The translations under genes were made by a program, and so were the position numbers. Below are positions 1 to 7,412 of a stretch of DNA of 11,952 nucleotides, piece by piece. This DNA comes from Bryobacteraceae bacterium (GTDB lineage: Bacteria > Acidobacteriota > Terriglobia > Bryobacterales > Bryobacteraceae), in the NCBI GenBank assembly GCA_030036985.1, contig JASHSD010000919.1, forward strand, positions 1-11,952, in the 5' to 3' direction. The notes below the pieces were generated by a model. The model searched no databases and had not been told where the DNA came from. It saw nothing but the letters and a program-made list of their open reading frames with translations. The stretch's first letter is position 1. Each line of letters starts with the position of its first letter.

Positions 1-1
1 T

Positions 2-160
2 TCTCTGAGAAGGAAACCCATCGAGCAGATTCTAGACGACCGGATCGATGACGAGGGCGGCCCGCTCGTCTACGCCATGGAATCAGAGGAACTGCTGCAG
101 CGCTCCTTCGATGCGACCTGCCGGAAACTCCGAATCTTCCTCCGTCATCAATCCCGCTGA
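2..160 (+). CDS. Partial unidentified frame entering from the left edge
   Basis: An open frame enters at the left edge and ends at a TGA at 158-160, giving about 52 residues. It includes a soluble, acidic stretch reading IEQILDDRIDDEGGPLVYAM (about 20-79). The composition and its mostly G/C third positions look like real coding sequence, at least up to about position 107. I do not recognise the family. It overlaps the end of the minus-strand receptor gene for 78 bp, and both cannot be fully real there. The likely explanation is that the segment left of about 105 belongs to a different gene than the receptor, joined by a rearrangement or an assembly chimera. The last 17 or so residues probably read through receptor DNA antisense. 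Confidence 0.3.
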   Translation, partial: SLRRKPIEQILDDRIDDEGGPLVYAMESEELLQRSFDATCRKLRIFLRHQSR

Positions 161-1312
161 AGCAGTCAAATCACCCACAGATTCCCCCGACGAGGCATAA
201 TTGTAAATGCCGATTTCGGGGTTTCCCTCGAATAATCCGCCGTTCGGAGCCGGGTAAAGCGCCAGCATCGCGGCGGAAGCCGGATTGACCACGCAGGGAG
301 CGCTGCAGTTGTCCGTGACATATCTTGGGGTCGGCACGTAATTGATGTACGTTGTATCCAGTACTTGTTGAACTCCCTCATAGTTCGCGAAGAAAAATAC
401 CTTATTCTTCCTGATCGGGCCACCCAATGTTCCACCGAACTGGTTCCTGCGGAAGGGCGGCGCGGAGCCCACGTCGAAAAATCCGCGAGAATCGAGATCG
501 CTGTTGCGCAGGAACTCATAGGCCGAACCGTGCAAATCGTTGGTGCCCGATTTTGTCACGGCGATAATGGCGCCGCCATTGCCGGCATACTGGGCGCTGT
601 ACGTTCCGGTCAGGGTCTGAAACTCGGCGATCGCGTCAATACCGAGCGATGTGCCGGTCACGTCGCCGCCGGCGTTGCGCTGCCACCAGTTCAGCATGTC
701 CTCGCCGTCGAGCATGTTGGAATAGCCTTCCGGCCGTGTACCCGAGATCGAATAAGCGTTGGCGACCGAAGTCAGCGCGCTGCTTCCGCCTGATGGATAG
801 CTTGTAACGCCCGGCGCAAGCAGAATGAGTTGCTCCCAATCACGGCCGTTCAAAGGCAGTTCGCGCATCTGCGTCTGGTTTACCAGCGACGCCATCTGGC
901 TCGAAGTCGTGTCAACCTGGGTCACTACCGCCGAGACTTCCACGGTCTGATTAGTCTGACCAACGGTCAGAGTGAAATCGATTACCGGCGCGGCCCCGAC
1001 TGTCAGATTGACGCCGGCCCGGACCGCCGTCTGGAAACCCATCTTTATTACCGAAATATCATACGTGCCGATTGACAGGTCGGGTATGATGTAGCGGCCC
1101 TGACTGTCGGTGTTCGCATTTTGCACGGCAGAGGTGCCGGTGTTCTTGATGGTAATCCGGGCGTCCGGAATGGAGGCGCCCGAAGGATCGCTGACTCGCC
1201 CTGAAACAGATGCGGTTGGCGCCTGTGCGTCGAGATTGCCCCAGCCCGGAAATAATGAGAGGCAAAAAGCCGAGGCAATGAACAGAGCATCGCGGTTGCG
1301 CAGACTTCTCAT
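83..1312 (-). CDS. TonB-dependent receptor (Oar-like), truncated after the plug region
   Basis: This is the N-terminal part of an outer-membrane TonB-dependent receptor of the Oar-like type, probably for uptake of a large substrate or for envelope functions. The ATG at 1312 is preferred over the TTG at 1339 because a GGAAGGAA ribosome site lies just upstream and a signal peptide follows (residues 1 to about 31, ending DAQA). Residues of about 34-115 form a carboxypeptidase-regulatory-like domain (SGRVSDPSGASIPDARI, GRYIIPDL, YDISVIKMGF). Residues of about 125-300 form the plug, with the family landmarks LPLNGRDWEQL, ANAYSISGTRPEGYSNMLDG, IAVTKSGTNDLHGSAYEF and RRNQFGGTLGGPI. Full-length relatives are usually around 1,000 residues or more. 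This one stops at 409, soon after a conserved-looking FPAGRIE, so the whole barrel is missing. It is likely non-functional or broken at a junction near position 105. Confidence 0.85.
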   Translation of the reverse strand: MRSLRNRDALFIASAFCLSLFPGWGNLDAQAPTASVSGRVSDPSGASIPDARITIKNTGTSAVQNANTDSQGRYIIPDLSIGTYDISVIKMGFQTAVRAGVNLTVGAAPVIDFTLTVGQTNQTVEVSAVVTQVDTTSSQMASLVNQTQMRELPLNGRDWEQLILLAPGVTSYPSGGSSALTSVANAYSISGTRPEGYSNMLDGEDMLNWWQRNAGGDVTGTSLGIDAIAEFQTLTGTYSAQYAGNGGAIIAVTKSGTNDLHGSAYEFLRNSDLDSRGFFDVGSAPPFRRNQFGGTLGGPIRKNKVFFFANYEGVQQVLDTTYINYVPTPRYVTDNCSAPCVVNPASAAMLALYPAPNGGLFEGNPEIGIYNYASSGESVGDLTASAGLMTEEDSEFPAGRIEGALQQFL

Positions 1313-1632
1313 TTTTGGTTTTCCTTCCCCGAATCCCAAGCGGCAATCAACTCAGGCAGGCATACAGCTGCTATAAATATCACTCTGAAAGGCGCGTGTC
1401 TACGCGGGACGGGGATATTTTTTCGGATCTTATAGCACAATCAATAGGCGGGATTGGCTTGGATACGATTAGAATTCCGCACTGCGGGTGGGAATTTTCG
1501 ATACCGGGGTGCCTTTCAAATCCCCGTCAGGCCGCAGGCCCATGCATTCAAACAGATTCAGATGCAACTACACTTTGAGGAGAGGAACCCAAAATTGTTC
1601 CATGGAGTCCGGGCTTGACAACGCCGCCCACG
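1313..1632. other. Intergenic region upstream of the receptor gene
   Basis: No convincing gene lies in these 320 bases. On the minus strand a possible promoter for the receptor gene is TAGACA (1402-1397), a 17-base spacer, then TATTTA (1379-1374). The first hexamer is good but the second is weak. A small inverted repeat, CGGGG-N12-CCCCG near 1506-1527, lies beyond the stop of the TIGR03435 gene but has no T-tract, so I do not call it a terminator. Confidence 0.4.
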
Positions 1633-2535
1633 TCAGTTCTCCGTAGGTACCTTCTCGGCGTGGTCAATCACGATCACCTCGACGGGACCTTTCTTCGATT
1701 CCAGTTTGGCTCCGATTTCAGATTGCAGCGCCGAGAAGATGTCTCCCAGCGGCTCCGGCGCGTCAGGAGCTGCCGTCACCAGACCGCGACGCCCGCCCGG
1801 GCCGATCAGCCCTTCCGGTGAGAACTTCACGACGAAGTCGAATTTGTCTGTCAGTTGGGTCTCGTCCCTTACCGGCACACCGAGCCGCCTCTCCAATTCC
1901 GTGGCAAGGTCGTGCATAGTCGCCTGTTGAGCTGTAATCTTTGCCTGGCCATTAATCACGAAGGTTAGGACGCCGGTGAACTCTGCCGGGACCAGGGGGA
2001 AACCATCCGTCGAAAAATTGGAATCCCCGATCTGCTTCGGGCGAGGTGGCGTGCTTGGAATTTTGAGCCCGCTCTTCGCAATGACCAGCGAGTAAATCGG
2101 GAGCTGCCTGGTCTCGCGATGGATTTCAGTCTTAAAGCGGCTCGCGATAAGATTCCGCAACATTGTCCGGGTCTGATCCTGAGTGGTGTCTGCCGGCATG
2201 GTAGCCTCAACCGCGAATCTTTCATCGCCCAGCCAGTCGGGGCCAACGATCTGGAAGTCCTTCATATCGTAGGCAAACATCAGGAGAGTTTTCAGTGTCA
2301 CAGCGGGAAATCGAAGCCGACCAGGTTCGGTCAGGGGCGCGAAGCCTCCCTGCCTGCCGGCGGCTCCCGCCGGGGGTAGCTGCGAGGGCTTTACTGAAGC
2401 CACAGTGAACGTAAGCGTCGCGTCTGCGGACGCACCACGACCTTTTTGGGGCTCGCCCGGAGTCGCAGATTGTTGAGACTGTAGCTGGGACACTGTGGCG
2501 GCCAAAACAAGCAGCAGAACGGCTTGGATTTGCAT
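1633..2535 (-). CDS. TIGR03435 (DUF3738) family secreted protein
   Basis: This is a 300-residue exported protein of the family TIGR03435/DUF3738, which is strongly expanded in Solibacter-type acidobacteria and has no established function. The start is the ATG at 2535, with GAGGAGCG 5 bases upstream. Residues 1 to about 21 form a signal peptide. The family blocks are all present in order: FTVASVKPS (residues 43-51), FPAVTLKTLLMFAYDMKDFQ (76-95), a GPDWLGDERFAVEA segment (98-111), MLRNLIASRFKTEIHRETRQ (125-144), LPIYSLVIAKSGLK, the MHDLATELERRLGVPVRDET block, the TDKFDFVVKFSPE block, and a C-terminal IFSALQSEIGAKLESKKGPV followed by IDHAEKVPTEN. The length is normal for the family. It is transcribed toward the receptor gene, but 320 bp separate them, so they are probably separate units. 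Members often sit near M56/BlaR1-type regulators, and none is visible here. Confidence 0.93.
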   Translation of the reverse strand: MQIQAVLLLVLAATVSQLQSQQSATPGEPQKGRGASADATLTFTVASVKPSQLPPAGAAGRQGGFAPLTEPGRLRFPAVTLKTLLMFAYDMKDFQIVGPDWLGDERFAVEATMPADTTQDQTRTMLRNLIASRFKTEIHRETRQLPIYSLVIAKSGLKIPSTPPRPKQIGDSNFSTDGFPLVPAEFTGVLTFVINGQAKITAQQATMHDLATELERRLGVPVRDETQLTDKFDFVVKFSPEGLIGPGGRRGLVTAAPDAPEPLGDIFSALQSEIGAKLESKKGPVEVIVIDHAEKVPTEN

Positions 2536-3186
2536 TTTGCGCTCCTCATTTAGAGATTTTGGGGGTCTTTACACCATTCGACGACCCAGCGAATCGGAGT
2601 CTTGTATCCAAAAATGGCTTGGCATTACAAAATCGCGGCAGCGGCGCAGAGCCGCATGACAGGGACAGACTGCCACACGCAAGGCCTCATGTTTTGTCAA
2701 CTCTATCTTCTTCGACGATGCGAGTTCTGAAAACGAGCAAAGAACAATCAAGGCATTGGGTCTGTGGTCGAGGTGTTTTTTGGAAAGGAGCGCGAAAGGG
2801 TCACTCTCGCCCCCTGTGTCGTCTCAATGAGCCCGCCATTCTGAACGGCGCTATGCGGGCCTGATATACCAAGAGCTGCGCACGTATTGCGCGGGGAGGC
2901 GCAGACGCTGTTCGCAATGTCAACGCCTCTTGCCGGCCTCTTCGAGCCGCTGTGAAGGAAGCCCGAGGAGAGCCGTGAAAGCTCGGCAGGCCACGCTTTC
3001 GATTGGATGCCAGTCGCGATACCTCCGCCGGCCGACATTGTTGCCGGTACCGACTGCGCATTGCCGCCCTCGTGGATGATGGGGCCACTCTGCGTTTTTC
3101 GCATATGGCTGTGACTCGTTTTTAAGCTTTGCGTTGGTCATGCGCAATCCGCGGGTTCCAATTCAGCTCGTATAGAATGGGGGCGC
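2536..3186. other. 650-base stretch with no supportable gene
   Basis: Open frames of 60-118 codons occur on both strands, but none has a ribosome site, a recognisable motif or a convincing start, and they overlap each other in several frames as GC-rich non-coding DNA does. A TTGACA hexamer lies on the minus strand at 2700-2695 without a good -10 partner. A short hairpin, GCGGC-GCAGA-GCCGC, lies near 2641-2655. The right end carries the promoter-like sequence of the gene at 3187. Confidence 0.5.
3171..3178 (+). promoter_or_regulatory. Possible -10 element directly before the gene at 3187
   Basis: TATAGAAT ends 8 bases before the ATG at 3187. If it is a -10 box, the message would be leaderless or have a leader of only a few bases. 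No matching -35 hexamer is present at 16-18 bases upstream. The GGGGGC just before the ATG is a poor ribosome site, which is compatible with leaderless initiation but does not prove it. Confidence 0.25.
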
Positions 3187-3855
3187 ATGCGATTTTCAGC
3201 GGTGGTTGTTTGCTTCGGGTGCATCGCCTGTCTCGCCTCGGCACAAAGCGTGCCTCAGGCAAAAGACGGCCATCCTGATTTGACGGGAGTATGGAATCCC
3301 GACGGCAAGTACGTCGGCGATTTCACGAAAGCGCTGAAGCGCGGAGACAAGATCTCCATGCTCCCGTCCGCCGACAAAACCATGCGAGGCGAGAAGAAAG
3401 CGGATGACCCCGCAAACAAATGTCTCCCGATGGGCGTGGCGCGCCTTTCGCCTTATCCGCAGAAGTTCGTGCAGACGCCGTCGAAAGTCATCATCCTCGA
3501 TGAGGGCGACATCCACACGTTCCGCATCGTCTATCTGAACCGTCAGCACCGCGCCGGGCTCACTCCGACCTGGTACGGCGATTCCATTGGCCACTGGGAG
3601 GGCGACACCCTGGTGGTGGACACAATCGGCTTCAACGACCGGACCTGGCTCGACTCGGCGGGGCATCCGCACACTGACAAGCTGCACGTCATTGAGCGAT
3701 ACCGGCGGCCGGATGCGACTACGCTTTTACGCGAAGTGACGGTGGAAGACCCCGGCGCCTACGCAAAGCCCTTCACGCTGGAAGGAAGCTACAAACTGCT
3801 TCCGAACCGCGAAATTCGCGAGCGATACTGCTACGAGAGCCCGGTCGACAAGTAG
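3187..3855 (+). CDS. Secreted protein of unknown function with WEGDTLV motif (short paralogue)
   Basis: This is a 222-residue exported protein. Residues 1 to about 19 form a signal peptide ending ASA-Q, and the mature part starts near HPDLTGVWNPDG. The core motifs are CLPMGVARLSPYPQKFVQT, a block around DEGDIHTFRIVYLNR, WYGDSIGHWEGDTLVVDTIG, a block around WLDSAGHPHTDKLHVIERY, and VEDPGAYAKPFTL. I know this family only as conserved hypothetical secreted proteins of acidobacteria and other soil bacteria, and cannot name a reaction. The conserved His, Asp and Glu residues could line a metal or ligand site, but that is speculation. It converges on a paralogue at 3859-4737 that carries the same motif set in the same order. 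The start is supported by the signal peptide rather than by a clear ribosome site. Confidence 0.85.
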   Translation: MRFSAVVVCFGCIACLASAQSVPQAKDGHPDLTGVWNPDGKYVGDFTKALKRGDKISMLPSADKTMRGEKKADDPANKCLPMGVARLSPYPQKFVQTPSKVIILDEGDIHTFRIVYLNRQHRAGLTPTWYGDSIGHWEGDTLVVDTIGFNDRTWLDSAGHPHTDKLHVIERYRRPDATTLLREVTVEDPGAYAKPFTLEGSYKLLPNREIRERYCYESPVDK

Positions 3856-3858
3856 CGG

Positions 3859-4737
3859 TTATTTGACTTTCTCGCTGTTCCCATCCACGGCGGCAACACC
3901 GTGCGGCAACGCGATCAGGTGCTGTGCATCCTGATTCTGGCCGTGCGCATCCTGGTTCTCGTTGCAGATGGTTTCCTCGACCTCCCAAGTCGGTGCAAGA
4001 GCGGATTTCTCGACAACCGTCCATGGGCGCGTGTACGCGCCAGGATCGTCAATCGTGATCTGATCGACAACCCGCCCCAATTCAGGCCGTGTCAGCCGCT
4101 CGACAATGTGCAGCTTGTTGGTTCGCGGATGGCCGTCGGCATCGAGCCATGAGTGATTGTTGCGGCCATCGCCAAACCCAAGCCCCACCGTGTCGATGAC
4201 GAGTGTGTCGCCCTCCCATCGGCCGATCGAATCACCCCAATACGTCTCCTTCACTGTGGGATCATGACCGCGTCCGTCGAGAAAAATCTGGCGGTATCCG
4301 TGCACATTGCCCTCGTACAGCATGAGCATCAACTTGTCGGTCTGCACGATCTCCCACGGGTAAGGCGTCATGCGGGGCGTTCCCATCGGAAGGCAGAATC
4401 CCTCGGGATCGTCTTTGCTTTCGTCTTCGTCAAAGCGCTGGTGAAACAGCTCCTTCGCCCAGGGCTGCATCGGAACCTGATCCGGGTCGAGGTCGCGCGC
4501 GATGTTGTGGGAGTAGCCCTCGCCCGATTTGCTCGGCGGGTCGCCCGGAGCGCGTCCGGGCGCCTGATAGACGCCGGAAAAATCCACTTTGCCGTCTTCC
4601 GTGCGCGACGCGGGCTTGCCTTTCGGGGCCACTTGCCGTCCCGTGCCCAACTGTGCGAATGCGGTAATGGACGCGAGGCACAACAACGCCTGAGCCGTCA
4701 CCAGTGTCAATATCACAAGGGCAATCTTTTTGAACAT
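3859..4737 (-). CDS. Secreted protein of unknown function with WEGDTLV motif (long paralogue)
   Basis: This is a 292-residue exported protein and the paralogue of the gene at 3187-3855. The signal peptide covers residues 1 to about 29 (MFKKIALVILTL, ending ITAFAQ). The shared motifs appear in the same order: KVDFSGVYQAPG, CLPMGTPRMTPYPWEIVQT, a block around YEGNVHGYRQIFLDGRG, WGDSIGRWEGDTLVIDTVG, WLDADGHPRTNKLHIVERL and IDDPGAYTRPWTV. It differs by an added N-terminal linker, a GFGDGRNNH insertion after the WEGDTLV motif, and a C-terminal tail of about 35 residues rich in N, Q, D and H. The ATG at 4737 has AGGA 9 bases upstream. The two stop codons are 3 bp apart, so the convergent transcripts must overlap or end inside each other. 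Function is unknown. Confidence 0.85.
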   Translation of the reverse strand: MFKKIALVILTLVTAQALLCLASITAFAQLGTGRQVAPKGKPASRTEDGKVDFSGVYQAPGRAPGDPPSKSGEGYSHNIARDLDPDQVPMQPWAKELFHQRFDEDESKDDPEGFCLPMGTPRMTPYPWEIVQTDKLMLMLYEGNVHGYRQIFLDGRGHDPTVKETYWGDSIGRWEGDTLVIDTVGLGFGDGRNNHSWLDADGHPRTNKLHIVERLTRPELGRVVDQITIDDPGAYTRPWTVVEKSALAPTWEVEETICNENQDAHGQNQDAQHLIALPHGVAAVDGNSEKVK

Positions 4738-5044
4738 AGACTACGTTCCTGCTGGAGAATTAGTATATTACGGACGTCGGCAGAGCACCCAACAAATCGA
4801 AAACGGCTTCGAGGCGTGCGCCGCCTTGCCACCGTTACATTGCCATCAGCCTTATCAGCAGGTGCATAAGATTGGCATGGACTGGCGGCTCCGGCTGATA
4901 ACTTCCGCGGCGTGGGCGCCCTTTGTTCCGGGATTGGAGCCGGGCATGGCGGGGCCCTCCGCCGCCGTAACGGGCGGCGAGAACACAGTCGCCGCTGTGG
5001 CTGTTTCAGGGGAGAACAGCAATCGGCGCGAAGCGATCCTGCTT
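4738..5044. other. Gene-poor stretch before the NHL relic
   Basis: A plus-strand frame is open through this stretch into the NHL relic, but its translation here has no NHL-like or other recognisable motif, and no good start with a ribosome site was found. It may contain eroded 5' sequence of the relic. Apart from the promoter of the minus-strand gene at its left end, I see nothing else. Confidence 0.35.
4762..4767 (-). promoter_or_regulatory. Possible -10 box of the gene ending at 3859
   Basis: On the minus strand TATACT lies 24 bases before the ATG at 4737, a normal distance for a -10 box with a short leader that contains the AGGA ribosome site. The only -35-like hexamer is TTGGGT at a long 19-base spacing, so the call rests mainly on the -10 match and its position. 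Confidence 0.35.
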
Positions 5045-5373
5045 GAAAGAAATGAGAAAGCGTTTCGGCCAGTTCCGCATCCCGCAGACATCGTCGCCGA
5101 CGCCAACAACAACCTCTACGTTGCCGACCGGACCAATCGCCGTATTCAGGTCTTCGTCTATGGCGAGATACCGATGGGCGACCGGCTCGCAGCGGTCATT
5201 GGCGCGCCGAACTCCCTCTGCATCACTCCGGGTCCGAACCAGGTGCTTTATATCGGCGAGACCACTTATCCCGGCCGCTTATTCACGAGCTGGCGGGTCC
5301 TTCGGAGAACGTTATGTATGCGGCGGAAACGGCGAAGCGGCGTGTGCAGAAACTGGTCCTGCATTCGCAGTGA
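5045..5373 (+). pseudogene. Decayed NHL-repeat (6-bladed propeller-type) protein
   Basis: Two plus-strand frames together read as the C-terminal part of an NHL-repeat secreted protein of a type common in acidobacteria. In the first frame, FRPVPHPADIVADANNNLYV (5063-5122) followed by ADRTNRRIQVF is a clear NHL repeat, and after a divergent piece comes LCITPGPNQVLYIGETTYPG (to about 5275). The next matching block, HELAGPSENVMYAAETAKRR (from 5284) followed by VQKLVLHSQ and a TGA at 5371-5373, is in another frame. As I remember intact relatives, some 25 residues of the form KLSLDGKVLG...GW join the two blocks. Here they are missing and the frame has shifted. With no identifiable start or upstream repeats, this is a 5'-eroded, internally deleted relic. 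The break could in principle be a sequencing error, but an indel error alone would not remove the linking blade. Confidence 0.7.
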
Positions 5374-5377
5374 ACAA

Positions 5378-5458
5378 GGGCGGATTTGTGATCGGCCTCC
5401 GCAGTCTCGCTCACCAGAGCAGGCGGATTGCCAATCCGCCGCAGGTTACCAACCTGCC
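5378..5458. repeat. Cluster of three short palindromes, dispersed-repeat-like
   Basis: Two adjacent perfect hairpins are visible. The first is GGCGGATTGCCAATCCGCC (5422-5440, 9-bp arms around one base). The second is GCAGGTT-ACC-AACCTGC (5441-5457). A third, imperfect one lies just upstream: GGCGGAT-TTGTG-ATCGGCC (about 5379-5397). From memory, paired hairpins with nearly this sequence occur as dispersed intergenic repeats in Verrucomicrobia and Acidobacteria, where short annotated peptides reading QVGNLRRIGNPP often mark them. The cluster lies exactly between the end of the NHL relic and the stop codon of the peptidase gene, so it could also act as a two-way transcription terminator. No T-tract follows. 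Confidence 0.7.
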
Positions 5459-7285
5459 CTACATCAGCCAGCTCTCCAGATTGCGCTTCTGTGCGTCGGT
5501 GGCGTCGGGACGAATTTCCAGTTGCCACCTCTTCGGTTCCTCGCCGAGCGTGAGGGAGATTCTCATCAGCCGGTCCCGCCGCGCCACCAAAATCGAAACC
5601 TTATCGCCAGGCTTATAATTCTCCAGCCGCTGCGCCAGTTGATCGGCGCGCACACGGAAATCGTCGATCGCGATAATCTCATCGTCGACGCTTAGCCCGG
5701 TCTCATACCCCGGCGTTTCGCGCGGCACGGTCCTCACAATCAGCCGACCATTATCGATTCTGGTCTCGGCGCCAAGCCACGCCTTCGGCTTCGCCGGTGC
5801 CGCCGACTGGCCGTCCTGCTTGAAGCGCAGTCCGAACCAATCGAGCGCTTCCGAGTAATCCAGTTCCTCCGTCGATTCCACCGCGCGATGAAAGAAATCG
5901 CGCAACGGCACGCCCGCAACCTTCTCCGCCGCGGTTTTGAACTGATCCGGCGTGAAGCCGTGATCGCCCGAATACTCCGAAAACGCCAGACGCATCAGAT
6001 CGTCGAGCGACTTCGTCCCGCCCGTCGCATGGCGTATCCGCGCATCGAGCAGCCATCCCACCACCGCGCCTTTCGTGTAATAGCTGATCGTGGTATTGAC
6101 GGAATTCTCGTCGGGCCGATACAGCTTGATCCACGCATCATAAGAAGCCTGCTCGGCCGATTGAAACAGCCGTCCCGGCGTGGATTGCAGCGCGGCAATC
6201 ACAGTTGAGAGCGATCCCGGCGCCGGCGGATTCTCCGTACCCAGATACTCCTGGGTGTCCGAAAGTCCCGCACGGCGCACGGTCAGCGGCGCGTAATAAT
6301 CCGTGATTCCTTCGGCAACCCAAAGGCTGCGCGTCGGATTTTCGTTCTCATAATCGAACGGCCCCAGTTCGACCGGCCGCAGGCGTTTCACGTTCCACGC
6401 GTGGAAATACTCATGCGCAATCAGATTGAGCCAGCCGAGGTAGCCCTGGCGCGTGCGCGTGGCCCAGCGGCTGGTCATCATGCAGACCGAATTGCGGTGT
6501 TCGAGTCCGCCGCCCGCTTCCGTGATCATGTTCAGAAATACGTACTTCTTGTACGGAAGCGATCCCCACATCTTCAGATTGCGGCGCACTATTTTTTCGG
6601 CGTCGGCGGCGGAACGCGGACCGTCCCACACGCCGGACTCGCCTTCGTTCACCAGGAAATGCGGAATGCCCGCGACCTCGAACTTGTAAACGGCGGGATT
6701 GCCCGCGAGGATCGGTGAATCCACCAACGTGTCGTAATCGGGCGCGAGGTAGTGGTGGGGCTGACCATCAGGCGCGTCAGGCAGACCGGTCATCGTGGTC
6801 TTCCATAGCGGAGGCAACTCGAGCCGAACATCGTGGGCGAGCTTGATGCCGCCGACGAGCGTGACGAACGTCGGCGCGCCGTTCAGCAGCGCGAAGGAAT
6901 CCTCCACCCAGTTCGTGCGCACGGACATTTCGCGGCAATAGACGCGGTACGAAAAGCGAATCTCGGGCGCGCCCGCCGTTTCCACGCGCCAGCGATTCTT
7001 CCTCGATTTCGAGAACGCCAGCGGCTTGCCCGCGGGGTCGGAAACAGCGATGGATTCGAGATTCCGGGCATACTCGCGCACCAGGTACGAACCCGGCGTC
7101 CAGACCGGCATGAACACCTCGACCTCGGACTTGCCCGCGGTCGGCAGCACGGCCTCGACCGAGGCATAGTGGGTCTGAGGATCCGGGAAGCGCACGGTGT
7201 AACGGACCATGTCGCTAGTCTGAGCGCCCGCGATCTCCGCCGCGGCAACTACTACCGATGTCAGCATGAGCCACTTCACAGGCAT
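5459..7285 (-). CDS. M61 family metallopeptidase with PDZ domain (glycyl aminopeptidase-like)
   Basis: This is an exported zinc peptidase of MEROPS family M61, 608 residues, a normal length. Residues 1 to about 21 form a signal peptide (ending AGAQ). An N-terminal beta domain runs to about residue 200. The catalytic domain holds GGGLEHRNS (258-266), the zinc motif HEYFHAWN (His291, Glu292, His295) and WVAEGITDYY, with Glu325 as the likely third zinc ligand. All expected catalytic residues are present. Residues of about 495-590 form a PDZ domain (KAWLGAETRI, GYETGLSVDDEIIAIDDFRV). Known members release N-terminal glycine or alanine from peptides; the substrate here is unknown. The ATG at 7285 touches an AGGCGG, which is too close. 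A GTG two codons in (7279) would have it at 6 bases, so the true start may be 7279. The gene is divergent from the FecR/DUF6600 gene and probably monocistronic. Confidence 0.95.
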   Translation of the reverse strand: MPVKWLMLTSVVVAAAEIAGAQTSDMVRYTVRFPDPQTHYASVEAVLPTAGKSEVEVFMPVWTPGSYLVREYARNLESIAVSDPAGKPLAFSKSRKNRWRVETAGAPEIRFSYRVYCREMSVRTNWVEDSFALLNGAPTFVTLVGGIKLAHDVRLELPPLWKTTMTGLPDAPDGQPHHYLAPDYDTLVDSPILAGNPAVYKFEVAGIPHFLVNEGESGVWDGPRSAADAEKIVRRNLKMWGSLPYKKYVFLNMITEAGGGLEHRNSVCMMTSRWATRTRQGYLGWLNLIAHEYFHAWNVKRLRPVELGPFDYENENPTRSLWVAEGITDYYAPLTVRRAGLSDTQEYLGTENPPAPGSLSTVIAALQSTPGRLFQSAEQASYDAWIKLYRPDENSVNTTISYYTKGAVVGWLLDARIRHATGGTKSLDDLMRLAFSEYSGDHGFTPDQFKTAAEKVAGVPLRDFFHRAVESTEELDYSEALDWFGLRFKQDGQSAAPAKPKAWLGAETRIDNGRLIVRTVPRETPGYETGLSVDDEIIAIDDFRVRADQLAQRLENYKPGDKVSILVARRDRLMRISLTLGEEPKRWQLEIRPDATDAQKRNLESWLM

Positions 7286-7412
7286 CCGCCTGGATGAAAA
7301 CGGGCGGGTTGGTGGTTTTCAACCATGGTGAATTCCCTCCATGATAACGGAGGACTTAGCAAATCACACATTTAGCTGTGGGTGGGGGATTGCCATACCA
7401 TGGTCGGGGATC

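Noticed and set aside
2695..2700. A perfect TTGACA on the minus strand upstream of the TIGR03435 gene
   Set aside because: At 16-18 bases downstream there is no acceptable -10 (TGTGGC at best), and it lies 160 bases from the start codon.
2748..3104. A 118-codon minus-strand frame in the gene-free stretch
   Set aside because: It has no ribosome site or recognisable motif, and frames of similar length overlap it on both strands.
4153..4869. A 238-codon plus-strand frame over the long WEGDTLV paralogue
   Set aside because: It is antisense to a gene with a signal peptide and strong paralogue similarity, has no motifs and spans that gene's promoter.
7341..7412. N-terminal extension of the FecR/DUF6600 protein from the ATG at 7341
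   Set aside because: It would place 24 extra residues before an obvious signal peptide. The ATG has no ribosome site at a usable distance.
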